A stretch of DNA of 58,392 bases from Firmicutes bacterium UBA2058 (GTDB lineage: Bacteria; Bacillota; Clostridia; Tissierellales; Sedimentibacteraceae). The stretch spans positions 134,595 to 192,986 of the forward strand of contig DDAM01000020.1 of assembly GCA_002332905.1 (NCBI GenBank). The letters run 5' to 3'. This document shows, piece after piece, positions 36,201 to 44,203 of this stretch (position 1 is its first letter; each line of letters begins with the position of its first letter). The position numbers and the translations under genes were made by a program. The notes under the pieces were generated by a model. The model did not search any database and was not told the origin of the DNA. It saw nothing but the letters and a program-made list of their open reading frames with translations.

Positions 36201-37999
36201 CCTACTTTATCTTCCATATTTATTTTCTGAATATGTTTAAGTATTTTAGAAGTTAGCTTACTATCTAAATTCTCACTTTGTATTATTGTATATATATAAT
36301 TTAATGAAACAAATTTTACATCATCACTACCAATGTTCAAATAGTTAAAAATATTATTAAAGAGTTTATCAATCTGTTCATTATCAAAGTATTGCATTTT
36401 AATACAAGGTAATGATGTCAAAAGCATAATTACCGTATCTTCATCACAATTTATTCTTTCAAAATATTTTAATAAAGCATCTAAATAGATATGTATTCTA
36501 TCATTTTTAGTATTTTTTATAAAGGAATCAATAAAATCGTGCAAATAAAATATTGCATTTTCTCTATCTTTTAGATTGTTTGATAGTATAATTAGCTCTA
36601 AATATTTTTCCCATAGCTTGATACTTGATAGTTCTACGTCAATTAAATTAGCTCTCTGAAAATCATTTTCATCAAATAAAGCAATAATTTTACCGAGCAA
36701 TTTTGCAGCTAATTTTCTTATTTCCCCATCTTCATTGTTAAGTAAACCATATAAGAAGTCAATTAGCTTTAATTTTTTATTTTTGCTTAAATACAATGTA
36801 TATTCATCAAAAATATTTAGATATATTATAATGTCCTTCCATGTTTTTGTACCTTTAGCCATTTCTATCATATAATTAAAGGTTATTTCATCACTTAGTA
36901 AATTCATAACCTTAACATTATTATCTAAAGAATTATTTTTATAATAATCAATAATTTCATTTCCTTCTAAAAAGGCTACATCCTTTTTAATATTATTAAT
37001 ATTTGAATTTGAAAATTTAATATCAACACCATTACTTGATAAATATCTTTCAAAATCTTTTAATTTTTCAATATATAATATACACTGTTCTTTGTCTGCA
37101 TCAAAACAATCAAAAACACTTTTATCAATTTGCTCTAATGAGTTTAAAAAAACTTTTCCACTATTTTTTACTTCAACTCTTAGGTTTGAATAAATTAAAA
37201 TTAATGACTCAATTGGCAAATGTCCAACATGAATACAAGTTATGCTATTATATATAGCAACATTACCTATATTGGATAAGCTAAATTTTTCAAACCATTC
37301 CTTAGTATAATAGTTATATCTATAGTCTTCTTGTTTTAAAGCGTAATTCCCTATAAAATATCCTATTGCCAGAGAGCACACTAACCAAAGCTTTACATCA
37401 ACATTAGCCATTTTCAGTTTCTTAGCTATTTGCATAGATAAACCCCATACGCTTTTAATACGATAGTATAAACTAGAATTTGTCAATTCAAAGTTTAACT
37501 TTATAAGTTCATAAACATAATTATTGCTATAAACTTTTTTAAACTTTTGAAAATCCTCATTTTTATCAAATTCATCGCTGCCATTCATAATATATGAATT
37601 AAAGCTGTAGTTTTCAGATCCTTGATGCTTTTCTACATGCAACATAACGGTTCTCAAAATTTCAAGATAAACAACAACAGCATTCTCGTACTTAGGATTT
37701 AATTTTCTAGTAACAGAATCAGGAAAGGATTTATATAATATATATTCATACACATACTCTAGCCAATCTTTTGGCAAGTCCTTACTTAATGAATTTAATA
37801 TTTCTAATGATAATTCCTTTACATCCTCGCATGTTATATTTTCTTTACTAATAAGAATAGAAAGCTTAGTAATAAATATTTTATTTAAAACTAATGATTG
37901 AATTTTTTCTTCCGATAAATTAATTCGTCTTATAAACTCTTTTTGTGTAAGTTTCTCTAATATTTCTTCATGTAATTCATTTAAAGAAATTCTACTCAT
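33248..37999 (-). CDS. Giant multidomain protein: HEAT-like repeats + nucleotidyltransferase + GNAT-like + PRTase-like
   Basis: 1583 residues, no signal peptide. Residues about 1-350 are helical and unrecognised; 370-890 look like HEAT/armadillo repeats (EIRKLAAKLLGKIIALF, VVRNKAGKALLSIGPFL). Near 895 the nucleotidyltransferase start YFCNSFDPFTLGHKKIIKEI has the T.GH motif of NadD/cytidylyltransferases. About 1083-1250 resembles a GNAT acetyltransferase, and near 1390 PIILVDDVMHNCHEI resembles the PRPP-binding loop of phosphoribosyltransferases. Together these suggest a nucleotide or NAD-related function on a scaffold. I know no named family for the full protein. Followed by DUF378; preceded by DUF4363 and DUF421. 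Confidence 0.75.
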   Translation of the reverse strand: MSRISLNELHEEILEKLTQKEFIRRINLSEEKIQSLVLNKIFITKLSILISKENITCEDVKELSLEILNSLSKDLPKDWLEYVYEYILYKSFPDSVTRKLNPKYENAVVVYLEILRTVMLHVEKHQGSENYSFNSYIMNGSDEFDKNEDFQKFKKVYSNNYVYELIKLNFELTNSSLYYRIKSVWGLSMQIAKKLKMANVDVKLWLVCSLAIGYFIGNYALKQEDYRYNYYTKEWFEKFSLSNIGNVAIYNSITCIHVGHLPIESLILIYSNLRVEVKNSGKVFLNSLEQIDKSVFDCFDADKEQCILYIEKLKDFERYLSSNGVDIKFSNSNINNIKKDVAFLEGNEIIDYYKNNSLDNNVKVMNLLSDEITFNYMIEMAKGTKTWKDIIIYLNIFDEYTLYLSKNKKLKLIDFLYGLLNNEDGEIRKLAAKLLGKIIALFDENDFQRANLIDVELSSIKLWEKYLELIILSNNLKDRENAIFYLHDFIDSFIKNTKNDRIHIYLDALLKYFERINCDEDTVIMLLTSLPCIKMQYFDNEQIDKLFNNIFNYLNIGSDDVKFVSLNYIYTIIQSENLDSKLTSKILKHIQKINMEDKVGINFLKYKILLNINSTEIIINDYDEFMSLKSKRISEIFLINLKAATNWMEKIVNIDFILDIVNNSNEVVLLHTAAHLCNLVKVSAKEVVRNKAGKALLSIGPFLTIDQRNEISIELIKGLEIDEFEFSKYIPNYLGKFILLLHPKELDEGIFEIQRLYNDSNKPVSSLALKTLSVMIEYYSEYKDIFEQNIDEYNNRLIRILSIIISGLANNDEQVKMDTLFFISNQVFNSKILSDNDKYTVFKCIGKKILNLLEQKNTNYLYFLNRAISFNNIYKFISNYYIHNNRLDMPINNKIAYFCNSFDPFTLGHKKIIKEIKKLGYDVYLDIDEFSWWKNTQPYKIRKKIVDISIADEFETYLLPEISRVNLGNSADLVKLKSMFSSKEIYVVASEEMFLNDSIYKQKLIKNSIFSFNHLIFTTNNFTEDSQKIKLNEVKEKIKGNIIELGILIDSGEKNIDSQASKYIYNTSIYLREQQNKIVANKRPFKIEIINDLSENIVDEIGHYIFMYTNLYENIGEELVNKNISLLVIRENSKSNKLLGFSAFHHIGTAQMYREFGNIDIANYVRENTSGKIIIIDGMYTNPTETIPELEQTLLTETLLYCLKNDFTYALYCNTLLNYNSDKTFELLELHGFKKLNVGDFKKDIYAVDMKFPICLTLDIQNYIKEPLISSQKIKDLILETRKKLKSALTKLYPNSLVLSFDVQMLQQALVEKVSEVCHSTRKTSNNESKNEYICVPFGNVLNGKIVPNVATKSLHIEKTFNYDNRDFEIMEYPFYSSISNQIDVIKSFDKPIILVDDVMHNCHEIVGIDPILKSRDVNVQKIIVGILSSNGKDIMEIHDRKVDSAYFIPNLRLWLRESMLYPFFGGNTVLSDDELKLNLIPSINHILPYVSPSFVSGASKDIIYDLSMLCLENAKNIFQKLELEYKNIFDKNLVLKNLCEVVKFPRYPVKGDNIYYDLNKNISNYIENDIKDLIRIERIVKY

Positions 38000-38121
38000 T
38001 CCATCCTCCGTAAATTATACTAATCCCTAATTAAAACTTGCTTAAACGCTTTTATTATCAGGATAAGTCTAACTTCAATATAAAATTAAGTATACCATTG
38101 GACTACACAAATTACAAGGAA

Positions 38122-38505
38122 TTAGAAAATATTTTCAAATGACATACTTTCATTTCCTTTAACCATTCTTAACAACTTTTTTAGCTCCTCTATTTCAGAT
38201 AAAATCATAGACTTGTTTTCCGTTTTTATATAAACATCTATTTTTAGTATAGATGAGCTAATATCATCTACTTCTCCTTGATGAACAAAATATATCCAAA
38301 GTTTTTCAGTTTTTTTCCACTGTTCCTGTATTTTATTTACGTTGATTTGCGCTTCATTATAATTCTCATTTATAGCTGATGAATAAATATTTTTTAATTC
38401 AACATCAAAAAAATCTATATTCTTTTCAACAGATAAATAATAAAATAAAGCCCATATTAATATTATAATAAATAGCCAAGCAAAGGATATATACAGCATT
38501 CTCAT
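38122..38505 (-). CDS. DUF4363 family protein
   Basis: 127 residues. One N-terminal membrane helix (SFAWLFIIILIWALFYYL) is followed by an extracytoplasmic helical domain with NINVNKIQEQWKKTEKLW-type pattern (here AQINVNKIQEQWKKTEKLW), HQGEVDDISSSI and IEELKKLLRMV, typical of DUF4363. This family is often encoded beside DUF421 proteins in Clostridia, as here, so the two probably function together at the membrane, perhaps in sporulation or envelope stress. Function unknown. Confidence 0.82.
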   Translation of the reverse strand: MRMLYISFAWLFIIILIWALFYYLSVEKNIDFFDVELKNIYSSAINENYNEAQINVNKIQEQWKKTEKLWIYFVHQGEVDDISSSILKIDVYIKTENKSMILSEIEELKKLLRMVKGNESMSFENIF

Positions 38506-38615
38506 AATTACCTCTCATTACGCCACTTTGTGGCGTCACAATAATTTTAGTGTAAAAAGCTTAAACGTCTTTTTTACGTTGTGAAGATAGTGTTTTTTTC
38601 TTTTCTCCTAACAGA

Positions 38616-39260
38616 TTAACTATTTTTTTTATATAATAAATAATTATCATTTTCGTCTACAGCACCATATATAACATTGTTAAGCGTTAAGTTTTGTTTT
38701 TTCATTTCCATCTCCAGTTTACTCTTAGATAAGTTATATTTATCAATATTTTCATACATTATTTTTCCGTCTAAAACTATAGCTATTGGTACTCTACTAC
38801 ACTCTTTTGATAAACAGTCAGCAGAGGCTAACACACTCATTTGACCATTAGTTTCCATAATTAAATAATCAACATCCTCAACACTATAATAACCTTTCAA
38901 TCTTAATTGCCCTAAAATATCATTAACATTTACTCTTAATCTTTTCATTTCCTTTAGATTAAATTTTCCGTGTGCAATTAAAATTGAAGGATTTCCACAT
39001 ATTATTCTTCTAAAATTATTATTTTTAAGTGAACAAAATGAAATAAGGCATTGCAAAGCCACTAGTGTTGCAATAGCAGTTAAACCATGTGACATAGGAG
39101 AATTCAAATCTTCCATAGGCATAGCTGCAAGTTCTGCTATCATAAGAGATACAACTAAATCAAATGGTTGCAGTTCACCTAATTCACCCTTTCCCATAAT
39201 TCTTAATGAACATAAAACAACAACATATAAAACAATTGCTCTTAATATTACAACAATCAT
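38616..39260 (-). CDS. DUF421 (YetF-like) membrane protein
   Basis: About 214 residues. Three N-terminal membrane helices and the conserved SLRIMGKGELGELQPFDLVV followed by LMIAELAAMPMED are the DUF421 signature; the C-terminal cytoplasmic domain has GNPSILIAHGKFN and LRLKGYYSVEDVDYLIME. The upstream ATG contains the GGAGG site; the ATG at 39258-39260 is the start. It is transcribed ahead of DUF4363, 110 bases apart with small hairpins (ACGCCAC/GTGGCGT at 38519-38535) between. Confidence 0.9.
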   Translation of the reverse strand: MIVVILRAIVLYVVVLCSLRIMGKGELGELQPFDLVVSLMIAELAAMPMEDLNSPMSHGLTAIATLVALQCLISFCSLKNNNFRRIICGNPSILIAHGKFNLKEMKRLRVNVNDILGQLRLKGYYSVEDVDYLIMETNGQMSVLASADCLSKECSRVPIAIVLDGKIMYENIDKYNLSKSKLEMEMKKQNLTLNNVIYGAVDENDNYLLYKKNS

Positions 39261-39368
39261 TATTACCTCCATTAGAACCTTTCACGTGTCAAGTATAGAG
39301 TGAAATGTTTTCTATTTCACTTTTTCATCTTTTAAAATTCAATAATTATTATTAAGTTATCTTAACCC

Positions 39369-39428
39369 AAAAAAAAAATTCTATAACAAACGTTTTAGAA
39401 TAAAATTATAAAACATAAGTTATAGAAT
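39369..39428 (-). terminator. Terminator of the PIN/TRAM gene
   Basis: On the minus strand ATTCTATAAC (39419-39428) pairs with GTTATAGAAT (39378-39387), followed by ten T residues. The loop is long (about 31 bases). Confidence 0.7.
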
Positions 39429-39451
39429 AGTATGATATTGATTATTGCTTT

Positions 39452-40534
39452 TTATATAGATTTTAGTTTTGCAAATATCATTCTTCCTGCAGCAGTTTGC
39501 AAAACACTTGTAACAATAACTGTCACGGCATCACCGATGCATTTTTTCCCGCCTTCAACTACAATCATAGTTCCATCATCAAGATATGCCAATCCCTGAT
39601 TAGATTCCTTTCCATCCTTAACTATAGTTATAGCCATCTCTTCTCCCGGCAAAACTACTGGTTTTACAGAATTAGCTAGTTCATTAATGTTTAAAACCTT
39701 AACACCTTGGAATTCAGCTACCTTATTTAGATTAAAGTCATTTGTTAAAACCTTTCCACCTAAATCCTCTGCTAGCTTTAACAATTTAACATCAACCTCT
39801 AAATCAGGTCCATAATCTTTTGATTCAATTACAACTTCTATATTATCCTCTTTTTGTATCATATTTAATATGTCTAATCCACGGCGTCCTCTATTTCTCT
39901 TAAGTGGATCCGCTGAGTCTGCAATATGTCTAAGTTCTTGTAATACAAATTCAGGTATAACTAGTGGACCTTCTAAAAAACCTGTTTTACATATGTCTGT
40001 TATTCTTCCATCAATTATAACACTTGTATCAAGAACTTTAGGAAATATATTGGTTTTAGATGATTTTATCCCTTTTATTTTAATATTACTCTTCTTAAAA
40101 TTTATGTTATTTATTGATACATCATCTTTTTTTCTAGTTGCTATTTTTATGCCTAGGTAACCAAAAAATAAGTACAAAACTGATGATATTATAGCTCCTA
40201 CATATGGTATTGTTAGATTTAGAAATGGCTGACTAATTAAAAAAGCTATTATGCAACCAACTATTAAGCCAGCTGATCCATAAATAATATCCATTGTAGA
40301 AAACTTTAATATTTCTTTTTCAAAGCTGTTAGCTATTTTAATACTTAATGAAACTATTTTAGGAGTTAAAACAAATAATATAATTCCAAAAATAATACCA
40401 ATCATAGATACAGCCATATACTTTTGCCAAGTGCTAAGATCTATAATATTTAAGTCAATAATAAACGCACCTATTAAGATACCAGACGTTACTCCTAAAA
40501 AAGTTAATATTACTCTTATTAACTTTTTGAGCAT
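39452..40534 (-). CDS. PIN/TRAM-domain membrane protein (YacL-like)
   Basis: 360 residues. Four N-terminal membrane helices to about residue 145, then a PIN domain (VLDTSVIIDGRITDICKTGF, VIPEFVLQEL, RRGLDILN, DVKLLKLAEDLGGKVLTNDFNLNKVA with the acidic nuclease residues) and a C-terminal TRAM RNA-binding domain (GLAYLDDGTMIVVEGG, AVTVIVTSVLQTAAGRMIFA). Predicted membrane-tethered RNase or RNA binder. It directly follows carD in the usual clostridial order. GGGGGTG precedes the ATG. Confidence 0.93.
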   Translation of the reverse strand: MLKKLIRVILTFLGVTSGILIGAFIIDLNIIDLSTWQKYMAVSMIGIIFGIILFVLTPKIVSLSIKIANSFEKEILKFSTMDIIYGSAGLIVGCIIAFLISQPFLNLTIPYVGAIISSVLYLFFGYLGIKIATRKKDDVSINNINFKKSNIKIKGIKSSKTNIFPKVLDTSVIIDGRITDICKTGFLEGPLVIPEFVLQELRHIADSADPLKRNRGRRGLDILNMIQKEDNIEVVIESKDYGPDLEVDVKLLKLAEDLGGKVLTNDFNLNKVAEFQGVKVLNINELANSVKPVVLPGEEMAITIVKDGKESNQGLAYLDDGTMIVVEGGKKCIGDAVTVIVTSVLQTAAGRMIFAKLKSI

Positions 40535-40622
40535 ATTTTCACCCCCTTTTGTTGATTTATTATGTAATATAATATTCTAATAATATTATATTAACATTAA
40601 TTTAATCTTAAAGTTTAATATA

Positions 40623-41108
40623 TTATCCAATCTTTTCAAGAAAATCTTCTACATAATCAGTAACTGTCTTTCCGTCTTGATCTATCGATAGCGCGACTTC
40701 ACTAATGAGCATTTGTTTTGCGTTAGCAAGCATTTTTTTCTCACCAGTTGATAGTCCTTTTTCTTTATCTCTATAAGATAGGTCCCTAACAACATGAGCT
40801 AGTTCAAAGATATCTCCTGTGCGCATTTTCTCCATATTTTCCCTATATCTTTTATTCCAATTCGAAGTGTTTTCTTCAGCACTTTGCTCTAAAACGGCAA
40901 AAACGTCCTTTACCTTATCTTTTTCAATAATGTTTCTTAACCCCATATTATTAACATTATCAACAGGAATCATGAGTTTAATTTCTCCAATTGGCATTTT
41001 TAATATATAGTATTTTTTTAATTCGCCCAAAACCTCTTTTTCTTCAACAGATTCTATTTTCCCAGCTCCATGCATAGGATATACAACCTTATCGCCTAAA
41101 TTATACAT
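40623..41108 (-). CDS. CarD/CdnL-type transcription factor
   Basis: 161 residues. The N-terminal Tudor-like RNA-polymerase-interacting domain reads DKVVYPMHGAGKIESVEEKE with YILKMPIGEIKLMIPVDN, and the C-terminal helical domain contains NWNKRYRENMEKMRTGDIFE and LSYRDKEKGLSTGEKKML, the family's conserved block. CarD stabilises open promoter complexes, especially at rRNA promoters. Two consensus promoters lie directly upstream. AGGAGG precedes the ATG. No disA gene lies between carD and radA. Confidence 0.94.
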   Translation of the reverse strand: MYNLGDKVVYPMHGAGKIESVEEKEVLGELKKYYILKMPIGEIKLMIPVDNVNNMGLRNIIEKDKVKDVFAVLEQSAEENTSNWNKRYRENMEKMRTGDIFELAHVVRDLSYRDKEKGLSTGEKKMLANAKQMLISEVALSIDQDGKTVTDYVEDFLEKIG

Positions 41109-41128
41109 TGCACTACCTCCTACTAAAT

Positions 41129-41157
41129 AGTATACCTTAAACTAAATAAAAAGTCAA
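41129..41157 (-). promoter_or_regulatory. carD proximal promoter
   Basis: Minus strand TTGACT (41152-41157), 17-bp spacer, TATACT (41129-41134), about 21 bases before the carD start; the leader would be very short. Confidence 0.75.
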
Positions 41158-41164
41158 ATTTATT

Positions 41165-41193
41165 ATTATATACTCGCGATACATGCTTGTCAA
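41165..41193 (-). promoter_or_regulatory. carD distal promoter
   Basis: Minus strand perfect TTGACA (41188-41193), 17-bp spacer, perfect TATAAT (41165-41170). It forms a tandem pair with the proximal promoter, 36 bp apart. Confidence 0.85.
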
Positions 41194-41385
41194 TAACTTT
41201 TTTCAAAAGGTAACTTTATATTTTTACACAATGGTTTCGTTTTCATATTTTTCCTAATTATAAATATCTTTAAGTCAGTTTATACTTATTATGTGCTAAT
41301 TCTTGAAATTTATAGTAAAAATTAAATTTAAGATTTTTCAATATAAAAAATTAATTTTTATACAAATAAATAAAAAATTTTTTAT

Positions 41386-41415
41386 TTGACATATAAGCTT
41401 GTCACTGTTTATAAT
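41386..41415 (+). promoter_or_regulatory. Promoter of the MazG-like gene
   Basis: TTGACA (41386-41391), 18-bp spacer, TATAAT (41410-41415). The start codon is at 41462 behind AAGGAG. Confidence 0.8.
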
Positions 41416-41461
41416 TTAGGCAATCAAATGAAATATAAAAAATTTTGAAGGAGCTGTACTT

Positions 41462-41854
41462 ATGTCAAATGAATGTTCGATTTTTCAAGATTGTGTTTCT
41501 AAAGCCCAATTTAGAAATAAAAGTATATTAGATATAGTAACAAAATTAAGTGAACAGACAGCTATGTTAGACAGAGCTGTTTTTAAATCTGTTACACATT
41601 GTGGTTGTGTAAAAATCAATGCAGAAAAACAGGTTATATGTAATGATAAAACAATAGAAGAAAATAAGTGTTTTTTGAAAAGCCATGTTGAGGGTAATTT
41701 ATGCCCAAAATGCAAAGAAAAAGTTGAAGAAGAAATGGGTGATTTAATATTTTATTTAGCATCTCTTTGTAATACATTAGATATTAATTTAAGTGATGTT
41801 ATTAATCAAAAGCAAGATTACTTAAAAACCTTGGGTATATATAGTCTATTATAA
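41462..41854 (+). CDS. MazG-like protein with Cys motifs
   Basis: 130 residues, no membrane helix. The C-terminal part CPKCKEKVEEEMGDLIFYLA, then SLCNTLDINLSDVI, matches the E(E).GD.LFYLA.L.N...I pattern of all-alpha MazG nucleotide pyrophosphohydrolases, with a CxxC just before it. An earlier segment has SVTHCGCVKINAEKQV. This domain arrangement is found in short clostridial proteins, sometimes labelled DUF1573. It may bind a nucleotide and a metal; the usual full set of MazG acidic residues is not complete, so catalysis is uncertain. Confidence 0.7.
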   Translation: MSNECSIFQDCVSKAQFRNKSILDIVTKLSEQTAMLDRAVFKSVTHCGCVKINAEKQVICNDKTIEENKCFLKSHVEGNLCPKCKEKVEEEMGDLIFYLASLCNTLDINLSDVINQKQDYLKTLGIYSLL

Positions 41855-41925
41855 AATAGCCCTAAGCTATTTTTAGTATATAAAATAAAGAAGTGTTACA
41901 ATACAATAAGTATAACACTTCTTTT
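41852..41925. terminator. Two terminators between the MazG-like gene and radA
   Basis: AAAATAGC/GCTATTTTT at 41852-41873 ends the plus-strand gene. AAGAAGTGTTA/TAACACTTCTT at 41889-41920, followed by T-rich sequence, can serve both strands. Confidence 0.75.
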
Positions 41926-41934
41926 TCTATTTTT

Positions 41935-43299
41935 TTATTCAAATAACTCATCTATTACTTCGTTGATATTTGACACGCCAACGATTTTAATATTTTTCAC
42001 ATCATTTGCTGCTTTAACATTAGCATTTGGTATAATTGCTCTTGTAAATCCCATTTTCTGAGCCTCAATAAGCCTATTAGTTATAGAATTAACACCTCTT
42101 ATTTCGCCAGTAAGACCTATCTCACCTATAAGTATAGTATTGCAATCTATAGGTTCTTCTTTAAAACTAGAGGCAATAGCACTAACTACAGCAAGGTCAC
42201 AGGCAGGCTCTTTTAATTGAAGCCCTCCAGTTACATTTATAAACACATCACAATTTTGTATAGATAGCCCTACCTTTTTTTCAAGTACAGCAATAAGCAG
42301 GGATGCCCTATTTCCATCTATTCCAGTAGTTATTCTTTTTGCAAATCCAATGGGTGAATAGCTAACAAGAGATTGAATTTCTATAAGCATCGGTCTTGTT
42401 CCCTCAAGAGCTGCCGTAACAACTGTTCCATATGTATCCTTAGGTCTTCCATCTATAAATATCTCTGACGGATTTTCAACTTCAACAAGACCTTTTTCCC
42501 TCATTTCAAATATACCAATTTCATTAGTAGAGCCAAATCTATTTTTAACAGCTCTTAGAATCCTATAGGAAAAGTGTCTCTCCCCTTCAAAATACAACAC
42601 TGTATCAACCATGTGTTCTAACACTCTAGGGCCTGCAATATCTCCTTGTTTAGTAACATGTCCAACAATAAAGGTTGCCATTTGTTTTGATTTTGTTATT
42701 CTCATAAAAACAGATGTAATTTCTCTAACCTGACTTACACTTCCTGGAGCTGAAACTATTTCTGGACTATATATTGTTTGTACAGAATCTATAACTAATA
42801 TATCAGGATTTTCCTTTTCAATAAAATCCTTTATTATATCTATATTAGTTTCTGATAAAATATATAGCTCTCCTGTTCCAACAGATAATCTGTCTGCTCT
42901 TATCTTAATCTGTTCAGCAGATTCCTCTCCAGAAATATATAAAACTTTAAGATCTTGTCTTGAAGCACTATCAGCTACTTGCAACAGTAGGGTTGATTTA
43001 CCTATACCTGGATCACCACCTACTAAGGTTAAAGAGCTCTTTACAATTCCTCCGCCAAGTACTCTATCAAGCTCGTTACTGCCAGTTTTTATTCTTTCCT
43101 TATCTATAGTAGAAATTTTATCTATTCTTTCAACCTTACCTTTATTACTTAGTCCACGCTGCGATTTACCACTATTGTCCTTAACCTCTAATTCTTCTAC
43201 AAAAGTATTCCATTCACCGCATGATGGACACTTGCCCATCCACTTCGGTGTTTCATAACCACATGACTGACAAACAAACTTACTCTTAGTCTTCCCCAT
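41935..43299 (-). CDS. radA: DNA repair protein RadA
   Basis: 454 residues. N-terminal C4 zinc finger (CQSCGYETPKWMGKCPSCGEW spans residues 10-30), RecA-like ATPase with Walker A GGDPGIGKSTLLLQ (about 93), Walker B ILVIDSVQTIY, the RadA-specific KNRFGSTNEIG motif (about 255) and a C-terminal Lon-protease-like domain (DVFINVTGGLQLKEPACDLA). RadA is a branch-migration helicase in recombination. In many Firmicutes disA follows radA; here a MazG-like gene and carD occupy that place. A large palindromic region lies upstream of its start. Confidence 0.96.
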   Translation of the reverse strand: MGKTKSKFVCQSCGYETPKWMGKCPSCGEWNTFVEELEVKDNSGKSQRGLSNKGKVERIDKISTIDKERIKTGSNELDRVLGGGIVKSSLTLVGGDPGIGKSTLLLQVADSASRQDLKVLYISGEESAEQIKIRADRLSVGTGELYILSETNIDIIKDFIEKENPDILVIDSVQTIYSPEIVSAPGSVSQVREITSVFMRITKSKQMATFIVGHVTKQGDIAGPRVLEHMVDTVLYFEGERHFSYRILRAVKNRFGSTNEIGIFEMREKGLVEVENPSEIFIDGRPKDTYGTVVTAALEGTRPMLIEIQSLVSYSPIGFAKRITTGIDGNRASLLIAVLEKKVGLSIQNCDVFINVTGGLQLKEPACDLAVVSAIASSFKEEPIDCNTILIGEIGLTGEIRGVNSITNRLIEAQKMGFTRAIIPNANVKAANDVKNIKIVGVSNINEVIDELFE

Positions 43300-43372
43300 A
43301 ACCTTCTCCTAAAAATTACTTTATATATATTATAACATTTTGCAAATTGAAGTTAAATAAGAATTTTACTGA

Positions 43373-43599
43373 GCAAGCTTAGAAGATAAATAATTTCTTC
43401 GACTTACTTCTACTACGAATCTAAGGAAAGCAAATCATATAAAAAAAGTTTATGCGACTTCAGCGAGATTTACTTTCCTTATAAAAATCAAGGTAAATCT
43501 CGTTGCGGAGACAGAAACTTTTTTTATATTTCTTGCACATCTTTAATTAACAACAAAATCATGTCGAAGAAAACGACACTCTACTAAGCTTTCACTTGC
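43373..43599. repeat. 227-bp nested palindrome between radA and the DUF2089 genes
   Basis: Four perfect arm pairs are nested: AAGCTTAG/CTAAGCTT (43375-43382, 43584-43591), TTTCTTCGAC/GTCGAAGAAA (43394-43403, 43563-43572), a 15-bp pair ATATAAAAAAAGTTT/AAACTTTTTTTATAT (43437-43451, 43515-43529) and CGAGATTTAC/GTAAATCTCG (43464-43473, 43493-43502). There is no open reading frame of note. It could be a structured RNA, a miniature mobile element or a very large hairpin. Nothing else is seen in 43300-43372 or 43600-43709. Confidence 0.75.
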
Positions 43600-43709
43600 C
43601 AATACATTAATTATAGCTAAGATAAACCATTATTTAACTTATATATTAATATTTTTAATCACATGTTTAATATTTTTAATATATAAATTAATTATTTTAA
43701 TTTTATGTA

Positions 43710-43738
43710 TTGACAAATTAATTTTAATAGATTATAAT
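43710..43738 (+). promoter_or_regulatory. Promoter of the DUF2089 trio
   Basis: Perfect TTGACA (43710-43715), 17-bp spacer, perfect TATAAT (43733-43738). Confidence 0.88.
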
Positions 43739-43789
43739 GCAAATATGATAAATAATTTTAATTTGAAAATTAATTTTGCGGAGGTCGAT

Positions 43790-44194
43790 ATGGATGATAG
43801 AATTAACGACATATTGTGTAAGCTTCAAAGTAACAAAATAGATGTTGAAACGGCAACTAAAGAAATTGAAAATATCAAATTTCAAACAGACAGAGAAATC
43901 AAGCCAGCAAAATGTGCTAGAAAAATAAAAATATATATAAATGCTATTGACGAAGAGAGAAATGGTAAAAATATAAAAATAAACTTACCTGCACTGCCAT
44001 TAAAACTTATAAAAAGAATTGGAATATTTGGTATAAAAATTGCGATTAAGCATTCTGATAAAAGCAAAACTACTATAAATCTTGCAGAAGTTGAAAAAAT
44101 TAAATATATATTTGATGCGTTGACATTGCTTCCGCCATTTGAAATAGTAAATATTGATTCAAAGGATGCAAAAGTACACATATACACATGTTAG
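43790..44194 (+). CDS. Hypothetical protein with N-terminal EEA-type helical motif
   Basis: About 134 residues. The start is the ATG at 43790, five bases after GGAGG; upstream frame codons overlap the promoter. The N-terminus DRINDILCKLQSNKIDVETA has the short two-helix motif seen in YvlB/DUF2089-type proteins; the remainder is a basic alpha/beta domain (KIKIYINAIDEERNGKNIKI, LPALPLKLIKRIG). It is the first gene of a three-gene operon. Sequence layout resembles gene 3 of the operon, so both may be regulators of the same signalling route. Function unknown. Confidence 0.75.
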   Translation: MDDRINDILCKLQSNKIDVETATKEIENIKFQTDREIKPAKCARKIKIYINAIDEERNGKNIKINLPALPLKLIKRIGIFGIKIAIKHSDKSKTTINLAEVEKIKYIFDALTLLPPFEIVNIDSKDAKVHIYTC

Positions 44195-44203
44195 GAGATA
44201 AAT

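Noticed and set aside
38506..38615. Terminator or ncRNA between DUF421 and DUF4363
   Set aside because: The ACGCCAC/GTGGCGT hairpin is perfect but short, lacks a U tract on the transcribed strand, and the two genes appear to work together; no further support.
43373..43599. 6S RNA or T-box leader
   Set aside because: Length and rod-like fold would allow 6S RNA, but no promoter-like central bubble could be identified. No T-box sequence or specifier domain is present. Left as an unassigned palindrome.
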